DNA of 64,000 bases from a virus. Where the stretch lies: the IMG/VR virus record IMGVR_UViG_3300020477_000990, positions 186,001-250,000 of that record. The stretch is one strand, 5' to 3'. Positions 17,938-27,340 of this stretch are shown in pieces. The notes beneath the pieces were generated by a model that was not told the DNA's origin, did not search any database, and was given only the letters and a program-made list of their open reading frames with translations. Positions within the stretch are counted from its first letter, which is position 1. Every line of letters begins with the position of its first letter. Made by a program: the position numbers and the translations under genes.

Positions 17938-18138
17938 ATGCGTTATAGAGAGTTAATTAAAGAGAATTATTTTCCAGCAGATGATCAATATCATCAAGCA
18001 ACTGTTAACGATAGTCGTAAGACTAGATTAACTTTAGTTCATTTAAATAAGTTGCGTAAAGTACGTGAAATGCGTAAAGCAGATAAAGAAAAAAACAGCG
18101 AATTTGTAGCTACAATGTATGCTCCAGTAATGCAATAG
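17938..18138 (+). CDS. small prohead-cluster protein (gp67/gp68 position)
   Basis: 66 residues. The block DSRKTRLTLVHLNKLRKVRE recurs in small proteins at this place in marine T4-like phages. It is basic and helical. An N-terminal LIKE|N fits the prohead protease rule. Nine nt after the previous stop. Probably a prohead core component; the exact role is unknown. Confidence 0.75.
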   Translation: MRYRELIKENYFPADDQYHQATVNDSRKTRLTLVHLNKLRKVREMRKADKEKNSEFVATMYAPVMQ

Positions 18139-18223
18139 GCCAAATAAAGCATATTTTAATATAAAATAGGTTCAAAAATGGCTCAAAATAGGCTTCTTTA
18201 CCTTAAATTTCCTATAAATCTGT

Positions 18224-18230
18224 TAAATAA
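18224..18230 (+). promoter_or_regulatory. late-like box TTAAATA upstream of prohead core gene
   Basis: A weak match (TTAAATA) in the 158-nt gap between 18138 and 18297. The gap also holds the palindrome at 18264-18277 and a TTAGGAG ribosome site; no gene is visible in it. Confidence 0.4.
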
Positions 18231-18263
18231 TATATACGATGGGTATCTTATAGGTATCTAAAC

Positions 18264-18277
18264 TATTCACGTGAATA
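18264..18277. repeat. perfect palindrome TATTCACGTGAATA
   Basis: 14-bp perfect inverted repeat without a spacer, 20 nt before the start codon of the acidic prohead gene. It could bind a dimeric regulator or be chance. Confidence 0.5.
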
Positions 18278-18296
18278 AGATTTAGGAGTATATATT

Positions 18297-19301
18297 ATGT
18301 CTACAACCAGATCAAAACTAGAACAAGTTCTAGAATATCTAGTAAACAATGAATCTGAAAAAGCTTCAGAGCTTTTGCATGATGTTATTGTTGAGAAAGC
18401 TAGAAAAATTCATGAAGAGTTAATCGATACACAGACTGATGAGATCGAAGAAGATCTTACTACTGAAACAAAAGACGAAGCAGTAGATGAAACTAAAGAC
18501 GAAGCTAAAGACGAAGCTAAAGAAGAAGTAGCTGAAACAGAAGAATCAAAAGATGAAGAAGCTGTTGAAGAAACTACTGACGCTGAAGCTGAAGATAAAG
18601 CTGATGTTGAAGAAACAGTTCTTGGTACAGGTGACTCTGAAGAAGATTTAATTAATGCTGTTAAAGACGAAGCTGACACAAATGCTGAAGAAATTGAGCA
18701 TGAAGAAACTAATGAAGAAGGCGACGATGACGAAGCATCTGATGATGCTGAAGCACCAGCTGACGACAATGGTGACGATGAAGGCGAAGTTGAAGACAGA
18801 GTTGACGACTTAGAAGACGCTTTAGAAGATCTTAAAGCTGAATTTGAAAAACTTATGGGCGACGAAGAAGCAGGTGACGATGCTGAAGCGGCGGCTGATG
18901 ACTTAGAAGGTGATGCAGAAGTTCCTGCAGAAATTCCAGTAATTGGTGCACCTGAAGAATCAGTTGAAGTTGCAGACGAAGTTGCTACTGAAAGCGAAGC
19001 TAAAGAAGATTCAAAAGAAGGCGAAGATTTAGAAGAAGCAACTGAATTATCTAAAGTGGCAGTTAGCCATTCAGATGGTTCTGATAGTACTAAATCACCA
19101 GTTGCGGCAGATGGCGGAGCTAAAAGAATCGACGGAGCAGATCCAGTTGATTTTACAGGCGGTGACGAAAAAGGTGGAAAAGCACCAGCAGTTAAGGACA
19201 ATCCAAATAGTTCTAAACAAGGCGATGCTAAATTGAAACCGGCACCAAAAGCTAAAGCACCAGCGAGTGATAAAAGTAAATCACCAGTTGCATCTAGATA
19301 A
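18297..19301 (+). CDS. acidic prohead core protein
   Basis: 334 residues, extremely Glu/Asp/Ala-rich from 40 to 250, with a short basic Pro/Lys/Ala tail (APKAKAPASDKSK). The composition matches prohead core proteins (T4 gp67 is acidic and is destroyed by gp21), but this one is about four times longer. It is followed by the protease gp21. A 263-codon reverse-strand frame over it is a composition artefact of GAA/GAC-rich codons. Multiple L/I-x-E sites would let gp21 degrade it. Confidence 0.8.
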   Translation: MSTTRSKLEQVLEYLVNNESEKASELLHDVIVEKARKIHEELIDTQTDEIEEDLTTETKDEAVDETKDEAKDEAKEEVAETEESKDEEAVEETTDAEAEDKADVEETVLGTGDSEEDLINAVKDEADTNAEEIEHEETNEEGDDDEASDDAEAPADDNGDDEGEVEDRVDDLEDALEDLKAEFEKLMGDEEAGDDAEAAADDLEGDAEVPAEIPVIGAPEESVEVADEVATESEAKEDSKEGEDLEEATELSKVAVSHSDGSDSTKSPVAADGGAKRIDGADPVDFTGGDEKGGKAPAVKDNPNSSKQGDAKLKPAPKAKAPASDKSKSPVASR

Positions 19302-19338
19302 GGTGTAAGGAAGTTAGAAGATTAGGAGATCGTCAAAT

Positions 19339-19968
19339 ATGGTAAAACCGTTACTAGAGAGTTTAACTTTTGACCAAGCCGGAATGCAAGTATTACATGA
19401 AGGCGAAGGTGATAAGAAAAACTTATATATGAAAGGTGTTTTCATCCAAGGCGGAGTGAAAAACCAGAATCAACGTGTTTATCCACTTGAAGAAATTCAA
19501 AAAGCAGTTTCTTCAGTAGATGAAAGATTGAAATCTGGATTTTCAGTTTTGGGAGAAGCCGATCATCCTGAAGAATTAACAGTCAATTTGGATCGTGTGT
19601 CACATATGATAGAAAATATGTGGATGGACGGTCCGAATGGAATTGGTAAACTTAAAATTTTACCAACCCCAATGGGGAATATTGTTAAAACACTTTTGGA
19701 AAGTGGAGCGAAATTAGGTGTAAGCTCAAGAGGAACAGGAAACGTTAATGAGTCAGGCAATGTGTCTGATTTTGAAATTGTTACTGTTGATATTGTAGCT
19801 CAGCCATCGGCTCCAGATGCTTATCCGAAAGCAATATATGAAGGTCTTATGAACATGAGAGGCGGCAGACGAATTTATGGTCTAGGCGCTGAATCCGTAT
19901 ATGATCGTAGGGCTGAACGTTACCTTAAAGAAGAGGTAATGAAATTAATAAAAGAGCTGAAGTTATAG
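19339..19968 (+). CDS. 21: prohead maturation protease gp21
   Basis: 209 residues (T4 212). Serine protease that cleaves core and capsid proteins. The catalytic His is in GEADHPEEL (H76) and the nucleophile Ser in LGVSSRGTG (S129/S130). GGVKNQNQRVYPLE is the family opening. Followed within 12 nt by the scaffold gene. Confidence 0.95.
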   Translation: MVKPLLESLTFDQAGMQVLHEGEGDKKNLYMKGVFIQGGVKNQNQRVYPLEEIQKAVSSVDERLKSGFSVLGEADHPEELTVNLDRVSHMIENMWMDGPNGIGKLKILPTPMGNIVKTLLESGAKLGVSSRGTGNVNESGNVSDFEIVTVDIVAQPSAPDAYPKAIYEGLMNMRGGRRIYGLGAESVYDRRAERYLKEEVMKLIKELKL

Positions 19969-19979
19969 GAGAACGACTC

Positions 19980-21092
19980 ATGGCAGATATTTTTACAGGT
20001 ATTCTTGAAGCAGACGGTATTTCAGAAGAATTGAAAAATCAAATTCAAGAAACGTGGAAAACTAAATTAGATGAAGCCAGAGAAGAAATCACAGCTGAAC
20101 TTCGCGATGAGTTTGCTCAACGTTACGAAAGTGACAAGAGCCAAATTGTTGAAGCAATGGACAAAATGTTAACTGATAGACTTGTTTCAGAAATGGAAGA
20201 GTTTAAAGCTGACAAAGAAGCTTTAGCGACAGAAAGAGTTGCATACAAAACTAATGTTGCAAAACATTTAGGTTTGGTAGACAAATTTGTTGCTGAGCAC
20301 CTTGCTAAAGAAGTGAAGGAATTACACGCTGATAAGACTGATTTGAAAAACAATTTTGCAAAATTGGAAAACTTTGTTGTTAAACAATTAGCAAAAGAGT
20401 TAACTGAGTTTGAAAATGACAAAAAAGCAGTTGTAGAACAAAAAGTTAAATTAGTAGCAGAAGGCAAGAAAATGATTGCTGAAGCTAAAAAACGTTTTGT
20501 TACTAAAGCGGCTGGTGTTGTTGAGAAAGCAGTTGAAAAATCACTAACTAGCGAATTATCACAACTTAAAGATGATATTAAAGTTGCTAAACAAAACAAC
20601 TTTGGTAGAAAAGTATTTGATGCATTCGCAGGCGAGTATATGTCTTCTCATCTAGCCGAAGGTACAGAGGTTAGAAAACTTCAAAAAGAATTAGAAACTG
20701 TTAAAGCAAATACTACTGAAACAGAATCTAAGATTAAAGAAAAAGACGCTGAAATTGAAGCAACTCAGACTAAATTGAGAATTGCTGAAGATAAAAACAT
20801 TCGTGAAAAAACTCTAGTAGAGTTAACAAGTGCTTTATCTAAAGATAAGCGTCGAGTAATGAATGAATTGCTTGAATCTGTACAAACAAGCGATTTAAAA
20901 AAGCAGTTTAACAAATACTTGCCAGCTGTTTTAAATGAATCTGCTCCGGCAGAATCAAATAAAACAATTGTTACTGAATCAGCTGATTCAAGAACAGAGG
21001 TAACTGGTAACAGAGAAACACCTGCTGAGCCTAGCTCAGAAGCTGGTGAAATTGTTGAACTTAAAAAACTAGCAGGTCTAGGAGTTAAGTAA
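19980..21092 (+). CDS. 22: prohead scaffold protein gp22
   Basis: 370 residues (T4 269), almost entirely Lys/Glu helical coiled coil (about 60-310), as expected for the core scaffold. It lies between protease and capsid as in T4. The C-terminus ends in VELKKLAGLGVK; a similar L-x-x-LAGL motif appears in two other proteins of this window. Confidence 0.9.
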   Translation: MADIFTGILEADGISEELKNQIQETWKTKLDEAREEITAELRDEFAQRYESDKSQIVEAMDKMLTDRLVSEMEEFKADKEALATERVAYKTNVAKHLGLVDKFVAEHLAKEVKELHADKTDLKNNFAKLENFVVKQLAKELTEFENDKKAVVEQKVKLVAEGKKMIAEAKKRFVTKAAGVVEKAVEKSLTSELSQLKDDIKVAKQNNFGRKVFDAFAGEYMSSHLAEGTEVRKLQKELETVKANTTETESKIKEKDAEIEATQTKLRIAEDKNIREKTLVELTSALSKDKRRVMNELLESVQTSDLKKQFNKYLPAVLNESAPAESNKTIVTESADSRTEVTGNRETPAEPSSEAGEIVELKKLAGLGVK

Positions 21093-21093
21093 A

Positions 21094-22290
21094 ATGACTG
21101 ATAAAGTAATCACAGATCAATGGGCTGATACAAAGAAGGCTTTAACTGAAGGTCTTGAAGGCCAAAGAAAAGCTTCAATGGAAACAGTTCTAGAGAATAC
21201 TAAATCATACTTGGCAGAGGCGGCAACAACAGGTGCTACAGGCGCCGGTAACGTTGCGGCTTTAAACAAAGTTGTATTGCCAATTATTAGACGTGTGATG
21301 CCAACTGTTATTGCGAACGAAATCATTGGTGTGCAACCAATGACTGGTCCAGTTGGACAAATTCACACATTAAGAGTTAGATATGCAGAAACAGCCGCTG
21401 GCGTAACAGCAGGTTCGGAAGCATTATCACCATTCGACATTGCAAGATCTTATTCAGGTTCTGGCACGTCAGACGATGGTAACCAAGGAACAGCAGGAAT
21501 GACTGGTGCAACTACTTCTACTTTAGAGGGTGCGGCAGGTTCTAAGATGTCAATTCAAATCTTAAAACAAACTGTTGAAGCTAAAACAAGAAAACTATCT
21601 GCAAGATGGACATTTGAAGCGGCGCAAGACGCAAGTGCTATGCACGGTTTAGATGTTGAAGCAGAAGTTATGGCGGCTTTAGCTCAAGAAATTACTGCTG
21701 AGATTGACCAAGAAGTTTTAACATCATTAGATAGATTAGCGGCACCAGGTGGTACTGCAGATGCTACTTATGATCAAAACTCTACAACAGGTACAGCAAC
21801 GTTTATTGGGGACAAACACGCGGCTTTGGCTGTTATGATCAATCAACAAGCTAACTTAATTGCACAAAAAACAAGACGTGGCGCGGCTAACTGGGCAGTG
21901 GTATCACCACACGCATTAACAGTTATCCAATCTGCGACAACTTCAGCGTTTGCAAGAACAACTGAAGGTACGTTCGAAGCTCCAACAAATACTAAATTCG
22001 TTGGTACATTAAATGGCGCTATGAGAGTTTATGTTAACTCTTATGCGGCTTCTTCAGCAAGAATCCTTATTGGATACAAAGGTGCTGGTGAAGTTGATGC
22101 GGCGGCTTTCTATTGCCCATACATTCCACTAATGTCTTCAGGCGTTATCGTTGATCCGTCAACTTTTGAACCAGTAGTAAGCTTCATGACAAGATATGGT
22201 TATGTTGAGTTAACAAACACAGCATCATCACTTGGTAATTCAGCTGACTATGTGGCTTCAATTGCGTTATCAAACGTAACATTTATCTAA
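21094..22290 (+). CDS. 23: major capsid protein gp23
   Basis: 398 residues, clearly shorter than T4 gp23 (521). HK97-fold blocks include LPIIRRVMPTVIANEIIGVQ, PMTGPVGQIHTLRVRYA and the C-terminal FMTRYGYVELTNT. An N-terminal propeptide ends in SYLAE|AAT (E42), matching the gp21 cleavage rule; the mature protein would be about 356 residues. Two nt after gp22 and followed by a strong terminator. Confidence 0.97.
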   Translation: MTDKVITDQWADTKKALTEGLEGQRKASMETVLENTKSYLAEAATTGATGAGNVAALNKVVLPIIRRVMPTVIANEIIGVQPMTGPVGQIHTLRVRYAETAAGVTAGSEALSPFDIARSYSGSGTSDDGNQGTAGMTGATTSTLEGAAGSKMSIQILKQTVEAKTRKLSARWTFEAAQDASAMHGLDVEAEVMAALAQEITAEIDQEVLTSLDRLAAPGGTADATYDQNSTTGTATFIGDKHAALAVMINQQANLIAQKTRRGAANWAVVSPHALTVIQSATTSAFARTTEGTFEAPTNTKFVGTLNGAMRVYVNSYAASSARILIGYKGAGEVDAAAFYCPYIPLMSSGVIVDPSTFEPVVSFMTRYGYVELTNTASSLGNSADYVASIALSNVTFI

Positions 22291-22334
22291 TTTATATTAG
22301 ATACTTGAAGTGCAAATTAATTAATGAATAACTT

Positions 22335-22366
22335 AAACCCCCGGGGCAACTCGGGGGTTTTCTTTT
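22335..22366 (+). terminator. Rho-independent terminator after gp23
   Basis: 9-bp stem AAACCCCCG/CGGGGGTTT (22335-22343 with 22352-22360), 8-nt loop, followed by a T-rich tail. It ends the head operon. Confidence 0.9.
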
Positions 22367-22400
22367 ATAACAGCATATAATACATATTGGCCAAATCTGC

Positions 22401-22407
22401 TAAATAA
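22401..22407 (+). promoter_or_regulatory. weak late-like box before fibre-like gene
   Basis: TAAATAA with CTAAATA overlapping, 30 nt before the ATG, downstream of the gp23 terminator. GAGAGATTA lies before the start codon. Confidence 0.35.
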
Positions 22408-22436
22408 CTATATAGATATAAAAGAGAGATTATATA

Positions 22437-24848
22437 ATGGCTGATCTAACTATTTTAAAAGCAGATGATTTAGTAATTTCTGGTAACCTTACAGTTAAAG
22501 GTACAGAAGAAGTTATTACTACGACACAAACAGATTTACATATTAAAGATAGAATAATTACACTTAATAAAGGTGGTACTTTAGGTGGTAATACAGCAGG
22601 TATTGAAATAGAATCAGGTGGTGGTATTGTAGCTACAATGGGATACACTACAGCATCAGGATTTGATTTTGGTAATAAAAATATAACAACAAGTGGTACT
22701 ATTGCTGGTACTTTTAATATAGCAGTTAATTCAATTAATGATACACACTTAGATTGGGGTACTGGTGCTGATCAAATTAGTACAGCAGATATTCCAGAAA
22801 ATACAAATTTATTTTATACTCAAGCAAGATTTGATGCGGCTTTAACAGCAAAAGATACAGATGCATTATCAGAAGGTTCAACGAATTTATATTATACAGT
22901 TGCAAGAGCAAATTCAGCCATTGATGCTAGAGTATTAACAACGTCAATTAATTCATTACAAGATGTTGATACATCAGGTGTAGCAAGTAATAACACTTTA
23001 AAATGGAATGGTACAACTTGGGTACCAGGTGATCCAGGACACTCAACAACAGATACTTTAAATGAAGGATCAACAAATCTTTATTATACAAATGCAAGAG
23101 CTGATGCACGTATAGCCGCGGCAAGTATTAATGCATTATCAGATGTTAATACAACTGGAGCGGCAGGTGGTAAAGTTTTAATGTGGGATGGTACAAATTA
23201 TGTACCAAATGAAATTGCAGTAGGAGCCGCAAAAGCACAAAAAGGAACGTTAGCATCAAACCTAACTCATACAGCAACGTCAACAAGCGCCGCTGGTGAT
23301 CATGGCACAATTGTTATGTCTGGTCCATTAATAAATTATGTGGCTGGACAAGGAAAATTCTTAGTAAGTGTAGATATGACAATTAGTCAAACACACTCAC
23401 ACTTGGCAGTAAATGGTAGTGGTAATGGTACTGGACACGGAAACAAATATGAATTTAAAGTTCATAAAGTTCAAGGTGGTGCGGCAGTAAATTATGCATC
23501 ACCAATTTATTCATCAACAGTTTCAGGTTGGGAAGAACATATATCTTTACAATTTATTGATGATGGTTCAGTTGTAGGACATGGTTCAGCTCCAGATGGA
23601 GTTACATACCACGTTACAACAAATACAATATCAAATGGAGCAACAGTATATAATACAGCTGGTACAAGTGCGGCGGCATCAACAATAACAATATCAGCAA
23701 TAAATGGTTATGCAGTTGAATTAAATGATAAAGATTTTAATATAGGTGAATTAAAGAATGTCTTAATAACAACACCAGCAGAAGGACACCAATTGTATTA
23801 TGAAAATGCAACGTCAAAATGGAAAAACCATTTACCAACTTTAAGTAAACTTTCTGATGTAGATAGTGCTTTAAATCCTGCAGGTGGACAAATTTTAAAA
23901 TATACAGCAGGTGCAACAAATAAATGGCAACACGCAGACTTTAGTTTAAATGATGTTTCAGATGTTAACACGGCCGGTGTAGCAAATGGATCTATTATAA
24001 AATATAATGGTTCAAATTGGGTAATTGCTTCTGATGTTGATACAACAACAGATGTTGTTGATGATACAACACCACAACTTGGTGGTGATTTAGATGTTAA
24101 TGGTAAACAAATTGTTACAACGGCAAATGGTAATATTGCTTTAACACCAAATGGTTCAGGACAAGTAATTATAACAGGTGACTTAACAGTAACTGGTACA
24201 GCAACAACAATGGATGTTCAAAATATGACTGTTGAAGATTCAGTTATATTAGTTAACAAACATGACTCACAACCAGCAAATAATACTAATGATGCTGGAA
24301 TTATGGTACAACGTGGTTCAAGTGAAAATAATGCGGCTTGGTTCTGGGAAGAAACTACTGATCGTTGGATTGCAACAACTACAACAAGTGCGGCAAATGC
24401 CGTAGATATTACAGTAACAGCAAACGCAGATATACAAGCAGGAACAGTTTACGCAACAGCAACAACGGCTCAATATGCTGACTTGGCTGAGATATATGAA
24501 TCTGATTCAAATTATGAACCAGGAACAGTAGTTGTATTTGGTGGTGAAAAAGAAGTAACACAATCAACACACTTTACAGATCATAGAGTAGCAGGAGTTG
24601 TATCATCTAATCCAGCATATTTAATGAATAAAGATGCTGAAGGTGTTGCAGTAGCATTACGTGGTAAAGTTCCTTGTAAAATTGATGGACCTGTTAAAAA
24701 AGGTGATATTATAGTAACTGGAACACAACCAGGAACAGCAACAGGATTAGCAGAAGATAGTGCTATGCCAAGTGCTGTATGTGTTATTGGTAAATCAATT
24801 GAAGATGACAGCGGAACTAGTGTAAGATTAATTAATATTGTTGTTTAA
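22437..24848 (+). CDS. tail-fibre-like structural protein with repeats
   Basis: 803 residues, Thr/Asn/Ser/Gly-rich. Two copies of a module (SEGSTNLYYTVARANSAIDA and NEGSTNLYYTNARADARIAA) are followed by SINxLxDVxT and a G-x-x-L-x-W-D-G-T-x-W type unit that recurs four to five times. An N-terminal block (KADDLVISGNLTVKGT) returns near 575 (QVIITGDLTVTGTATTMDV), each followed by a T-x-x-x-x-x-x-D-x-I-x-L-N/V-K segment. The C-terminal 110 residues (AQYADLAEIYESD to the end) resemble the terminal domain of phage fibre proteins. Likely a virion fibre or appendage; receptor binding is inference. Confidence 0.75.
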   Translation: MADLTILKADDLVISGNLTVKGTEEVITTTQTDLHIKDRIITLNKGGTLGGNTAGIEIESGGGIVATMGYTTASGFDFGNKNITTSGTIAGTFNIAVNSINDTHLDWGTGADQISTADIPENTNLFYTQARFDAALTAKDTDALSEGSTNLYYTVARANSAIDARVLTTSINSLQDVDTSGVASNNTLKWNGTTWVPGDPGHSTTDTLNEGSTNLYYTNARADARIAAASINALSDVNTTGAAGGKVLMWDGTNYVPNEIAVGAAKAQKGTLASNLTHTATSTSAAGDHGTIVMSGPLINYVAGQGKFLVSVDMTISQTHSHLAVNGSGNGTGHGNKYEFKVHKVQGGAAVNYASPIYSSTVSGWEEHISLQFIDDGSVVGHGSAPDGVTYHVTTNTISNGATVYNTAGTSAAASTITISAINGYAVELNDKDFNIGELKNVLITTPAEGHQLYYENATSKWKNHLPTLSKLSDVDSALNPAGGQILKYTAGATNKWQHADFSLNDVSDVNTAGVANGSIIKYNGSNWVIASDVDTTTDVVDDTTPQLGGDLDVNGKQIVTTANGNIALTPNGSGQVIITGDLTVTGTATTMDVQNMTVEDSVILVNKHDSQPANNTNDAGIMVQRGSSENNAAWFWEETTDRWIATTTTSAANAVDITVTANADIQAGTVYATATTAQYADLAEIYESDSNYEPGTVVVFGGEKEVTQSTHFTDHRVAGVVSSNPAYLMNKDAEGVAVALRGKVPCKIDGPVKKGDIIVTGTQPGTATGLAEDSAMPSAVCVIGKSIEDDSGTSVRLINIVV

Positions 24849-25516
24849 AGATAACGATTTTTAATATCGTCTTCAGAACCCCATTTTAAAAATTCTTGAA
24901 AAGTTTTAATCCAAGTAAGCATATCTTGTTCCATTTCTTTACAATGGTAATAACTCATTGGTAATACAAAATATGAATATTTTTCTTTAGCACGTAAATA
25001 TCTTTTTTGTAGCTCTTTTAATTTAAGCATATCATTTTTAATTGCAAATACAATTTCATTAATTTTTTCTACATTATGAAATTCTTTAACAATCCATATA
25101 TGATATTCTTCGGTAGCTTTATACATTGCCATTATTTCTTGGATTTCATATTTAAGAGCACGTATAGGATTAATATTTTTTCTATATTTAATTAGTATAG
25201 ATGGAACTTTCCATTTAGGATCTATAGTTTCTAGTTTTTGTAATAATGCAAAATAACTATCTTCGAGCTCGTATCTGATTTCTAAATTTTTATCACTAGT
25301 CATAGTTTTTACAGCACTTTTCATTTTTTGCAAAGTTTCATAAAAACGTACACGATCGTTGTCAGGATAGGAATCTAAAACATCATCTATATCGCTTTGA
25401 AAATGAAAATGTGGAATTATATTTTCTAATATATAATCAGTCACAGCAAAATCCTTTTCAAATTGTTCAAAAGTATGTGCTATTTTGGCTTGATCGAAAT
25501 TAATAATTCTTGACAA
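24845..25516 (-). CDS. helical protein of unknown function
   Basis: 223 residues, not recognised. Largely alpha-helical, rich in Lys, Glu and aromatic residues. The TTG start at 25516 is chosen because GGAG lies 9 nt upstream on the minus strand. Its 3' end overlaps the convergent fibre-like gene by 4 nt. Last gene of the minus-strand set that holds gp14, gp15 and Nudix. Confidence 0.7.
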   Translation of the reverse strand: MSRIINFDQAKIAHTFEQFEKDFAVTDYILENIIPHFHFQSDIDDVLDSYPDNDRVRFYETLQKMKSAVKTMTSDKNLEIRYELEDSYFALLQKLETIDPKWKVPSILIKYRKNINPIRALKYEIQEIMAMYKATEEYHIWIVKEFHNVEKINEIVFAIKNDMLKLKELQKRYLRAKEKYSYFVLPMSYYHCKEMEQDMLTWIKTFQEFLKWGSEDDIKNRYL

Positions 25517-25534
25517 TGTTTTTCTCCAGTATTT

Positions 25535-25957
25535 TTAGCTATTGTTATTTACTATTAATTTTAGTTTTTTAACATTGTTTTTATCTAATAATGTTCTTTT
25601 AGCACCACGATGTAAAGGAGCAGGAAAGTGATTAATTTCGCACCAACGGTATCCTTTAGATTCATGATTTATTTTTGGTTTAAACTCAGTAGGTGTAATT
25701 ATAACAAATGTATGATACATAAATTTTTCATCATCACTTAAGAATACATCAAGTGGTTGTATTTTTATAATTTCTGGAACAAATCCCATTTCTTCTTTTA
25801 TTTCACGTCTAAGAGCTTGAATTGGATTTTCTCCAGACTCAAGTTTTCCACCCCAAAAACTCCAAGTTCCAGAATGACTTACTTCTTTTGAACGTAAGTT
25901 AAATATAATTCTTTTTGTGTCTTGTGCTAAAAATGTGGCGCCTACTGCATCATACAT
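25535..25957 (-). CDS. Nudix hydrolase
   Basis: 140 residues. A perfect Nudix box G-x5-E-x7-RE-U-x-EE-x-GU is present at 37-59 (GKLESGE, then REIKEEMGF). The enzyme hydrolyses a nucleoside diphosphate linked to another moiety; the substrate cannot be read from sequence. T4 NudE and other phage Nudix enzymes act on ADP-ribose, dinucleoside polyphosphates or oxidised nucleotides. It lies between gp15 and a helical protein on the minus strand, unusual company for a metabolic enzyme. Confidence 0.88.
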   Translation of the reverse strand: MYDAVGATFLAQDTKRIIFNLRSKEVSHSGTWSFWGGKLESGENPIQALRREIKEEMGFVPEIIKIQPLDVFLSDDEKFMYHTFVIITPTEFKPKINHESKGYRWCEINHFPAPLHRGAKRTLLDKNNVKKLKLIVNNNS

Positions 25958-25964
25958 AAAATTA

Positions 25965-27335
25965 TCAGCCTGTTAAATTTAATATCCAATAACCTGGTTT
26001 ATATTGACCTTGATATGTGTCAATCCATTCTGCTCCAGTCCATTTATATTGGTAACCTGTTGCTGTATTAGTAACATATTGTACAGTTGATCCATTAACA
26101 CTAACGTCTAAACTTACATTCCAATTAGTTCCATCAAACTCAATTATATCATTTGTTGATGCCTCTACGGAACCCCAGTTAACAGAGCCACTTAAAATAT
26201 CACCTACTAGTAAATATCTTTGTCCTGTAACTTGACCTGCTAATGTACCATCTCCTGGATTATTTTTTATTGGATCGACAATTTTTAAAACAGCCGTTTG
26301 TGTGTTAGTTGGTAATGTTGCTGAATCAACAGTAAACACTAATTGGTTTTCATTTAATGGATTATATGCAATGCTACCAACAATATCTTGTGATGAATCT
26401 TCTATATCTGAACTTCTTCTTAATTTAAGTTTGTCTGTACCACTTTGAAACTCTCCATATTGTTCAAAAAATTCTTTCCATGAATAATTTTCATTTACAC
26501 CGTGTTTATTTAATAAGCTAATTGTATTTCCAGAAACACTAACTTGAGCATCTTGTGGAGTAATAACAATTTCTTCTAATGTATTAAATTGACCAAAGAA
26601 ATCTGACATATTTTTATCATAAACTAAATCATCCATAGTTTCGTCTAAATGAATTCTATTAATAATTTGGTTTATAATAGTTTGCTTTTTAACTTTAGCT
26701 GGTGGATTAATCCAAATAGGTACTTGAAATATTAGTGTTCCAATATCTAATTGTGTGTCAACACCTTGTGGAACTGATCTTGAAGACCATTGTATATCAA
26801 TAAGTTCAACAACTGTAATATTTGTCCAATCTAAAGGGTTTGTGTTTGCTTGTAATTCAACAGTAGGATTAAACAAAGTTAATATTTGTTCCATAATTTG
26901 TAATTTTTGTTCTGTGTTAGAACACCAAATATCAACATTAATTGTTAGGTCGTATGGTACAGGCATATAACGTTCTACTGTATATGTGTTTCCTAATTCT
27001 GCTGTATATTGATCATTTAGAGGATCATATTTTCTTTCTTGAACTTGCTGTGCTGAAATTAATTTTGGATCATGACGTCTTTCACGTGCAACGTTCATGT
27101 TTGCAATATTACAAGTCATAAATGGTGTTGAATTAATTGCGTTCTCAGTATTACCACGTAATACGTGTGCAACTAATCTAGACATATCAGCATAACGCAT
27201 AGGTACAGTTTTATATACTTGTGATGAACTACCACCAGCATTTTTCTGTCCGCTTTGTACTTGAAAGCCATTAAAGATACGTACAAATTGTAGTAAATAT
27301 CTTCTTATTTGTTGATCATACCAAAAAGTTGCCAT
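25965..27335 (-). CDS. 15: tail sheath stabiliser gp15 with C-terminal extension
   Basis: 456 residues, against 272 in T4. Residues 1-230 fit gp15: YDQQIRRYLLQFVRIFNGFQ, VPMRYADMSRLVAH, VPYDLTINVDIWCSN and MEQILTLFNPTVEL. gp15 caps the tube and sheath at the neck. The last 200 residues are an added part. They contain a W-rich segment (IIEFDGTNWN, then YKWTGAEWIDTYQG) like the G-x-W units found in gp14, gp18 and the fibre-like protein here. Confidence 0.85.
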   Translation of the reverse strand: MATFWYDQQIRRYLLQFVRIFNGFQVQSGQKNAGGSSSQVYKTVPMRYADMSRLVAHVLRGNTENAINSTPFMTCNIANMNVARERRHDPKLISAQQVQERKYDPLNDQYTAELGNTYTVERYMPVPYDLTINVDIWCSNTEQKLQIMEQILTLFNPTVELQANTNPLDWTNITVVELIDIQWSSRSVPQGVDTQLDIGTLIFQVPIWINPPAKVKKQTIINQIINRIHLDETMDDLVYDKNMSDFFGQFNTLEEIVITPQDAQVSVSGNTISLLNKHGVNENYSWKEFFEQYGEFQSGTDKLKLRRSSDIEDSSQDIVGSIAYNPLNENQLVFTVDSATLPTNTQTAVLKIVDPIKNNPGDGTLAGQVTGQRYLLVGDILSGSVNWGSVEASTNDIIEFDGTNWNVSLDVSVNGSTVQYVTNTATGYQYKWTGAEWIDTYQGQYKPGYWILNLTG

Positions 27336-27340
27336 ATCAT

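Noticed and set aside
18410-19201. Long Ser-rich reverse frame over the acidic prohead gene
   Set aside because: Mirror image of GAA/GAC/GCT-rich codons; no ribosome site or promoter.
24854-24870. ACGAT/ATCGT hairpin at the convergent fibre end
   Set aside because: Only 5 bp and inside the coding end of the minus-strand gene; not enough for a terminator call.
25509-25545. TTGACA on the plus strand inside the 223-residue gene start
   Set aside because: No -10 box at proper spacing and nothing on the plus strand to express.
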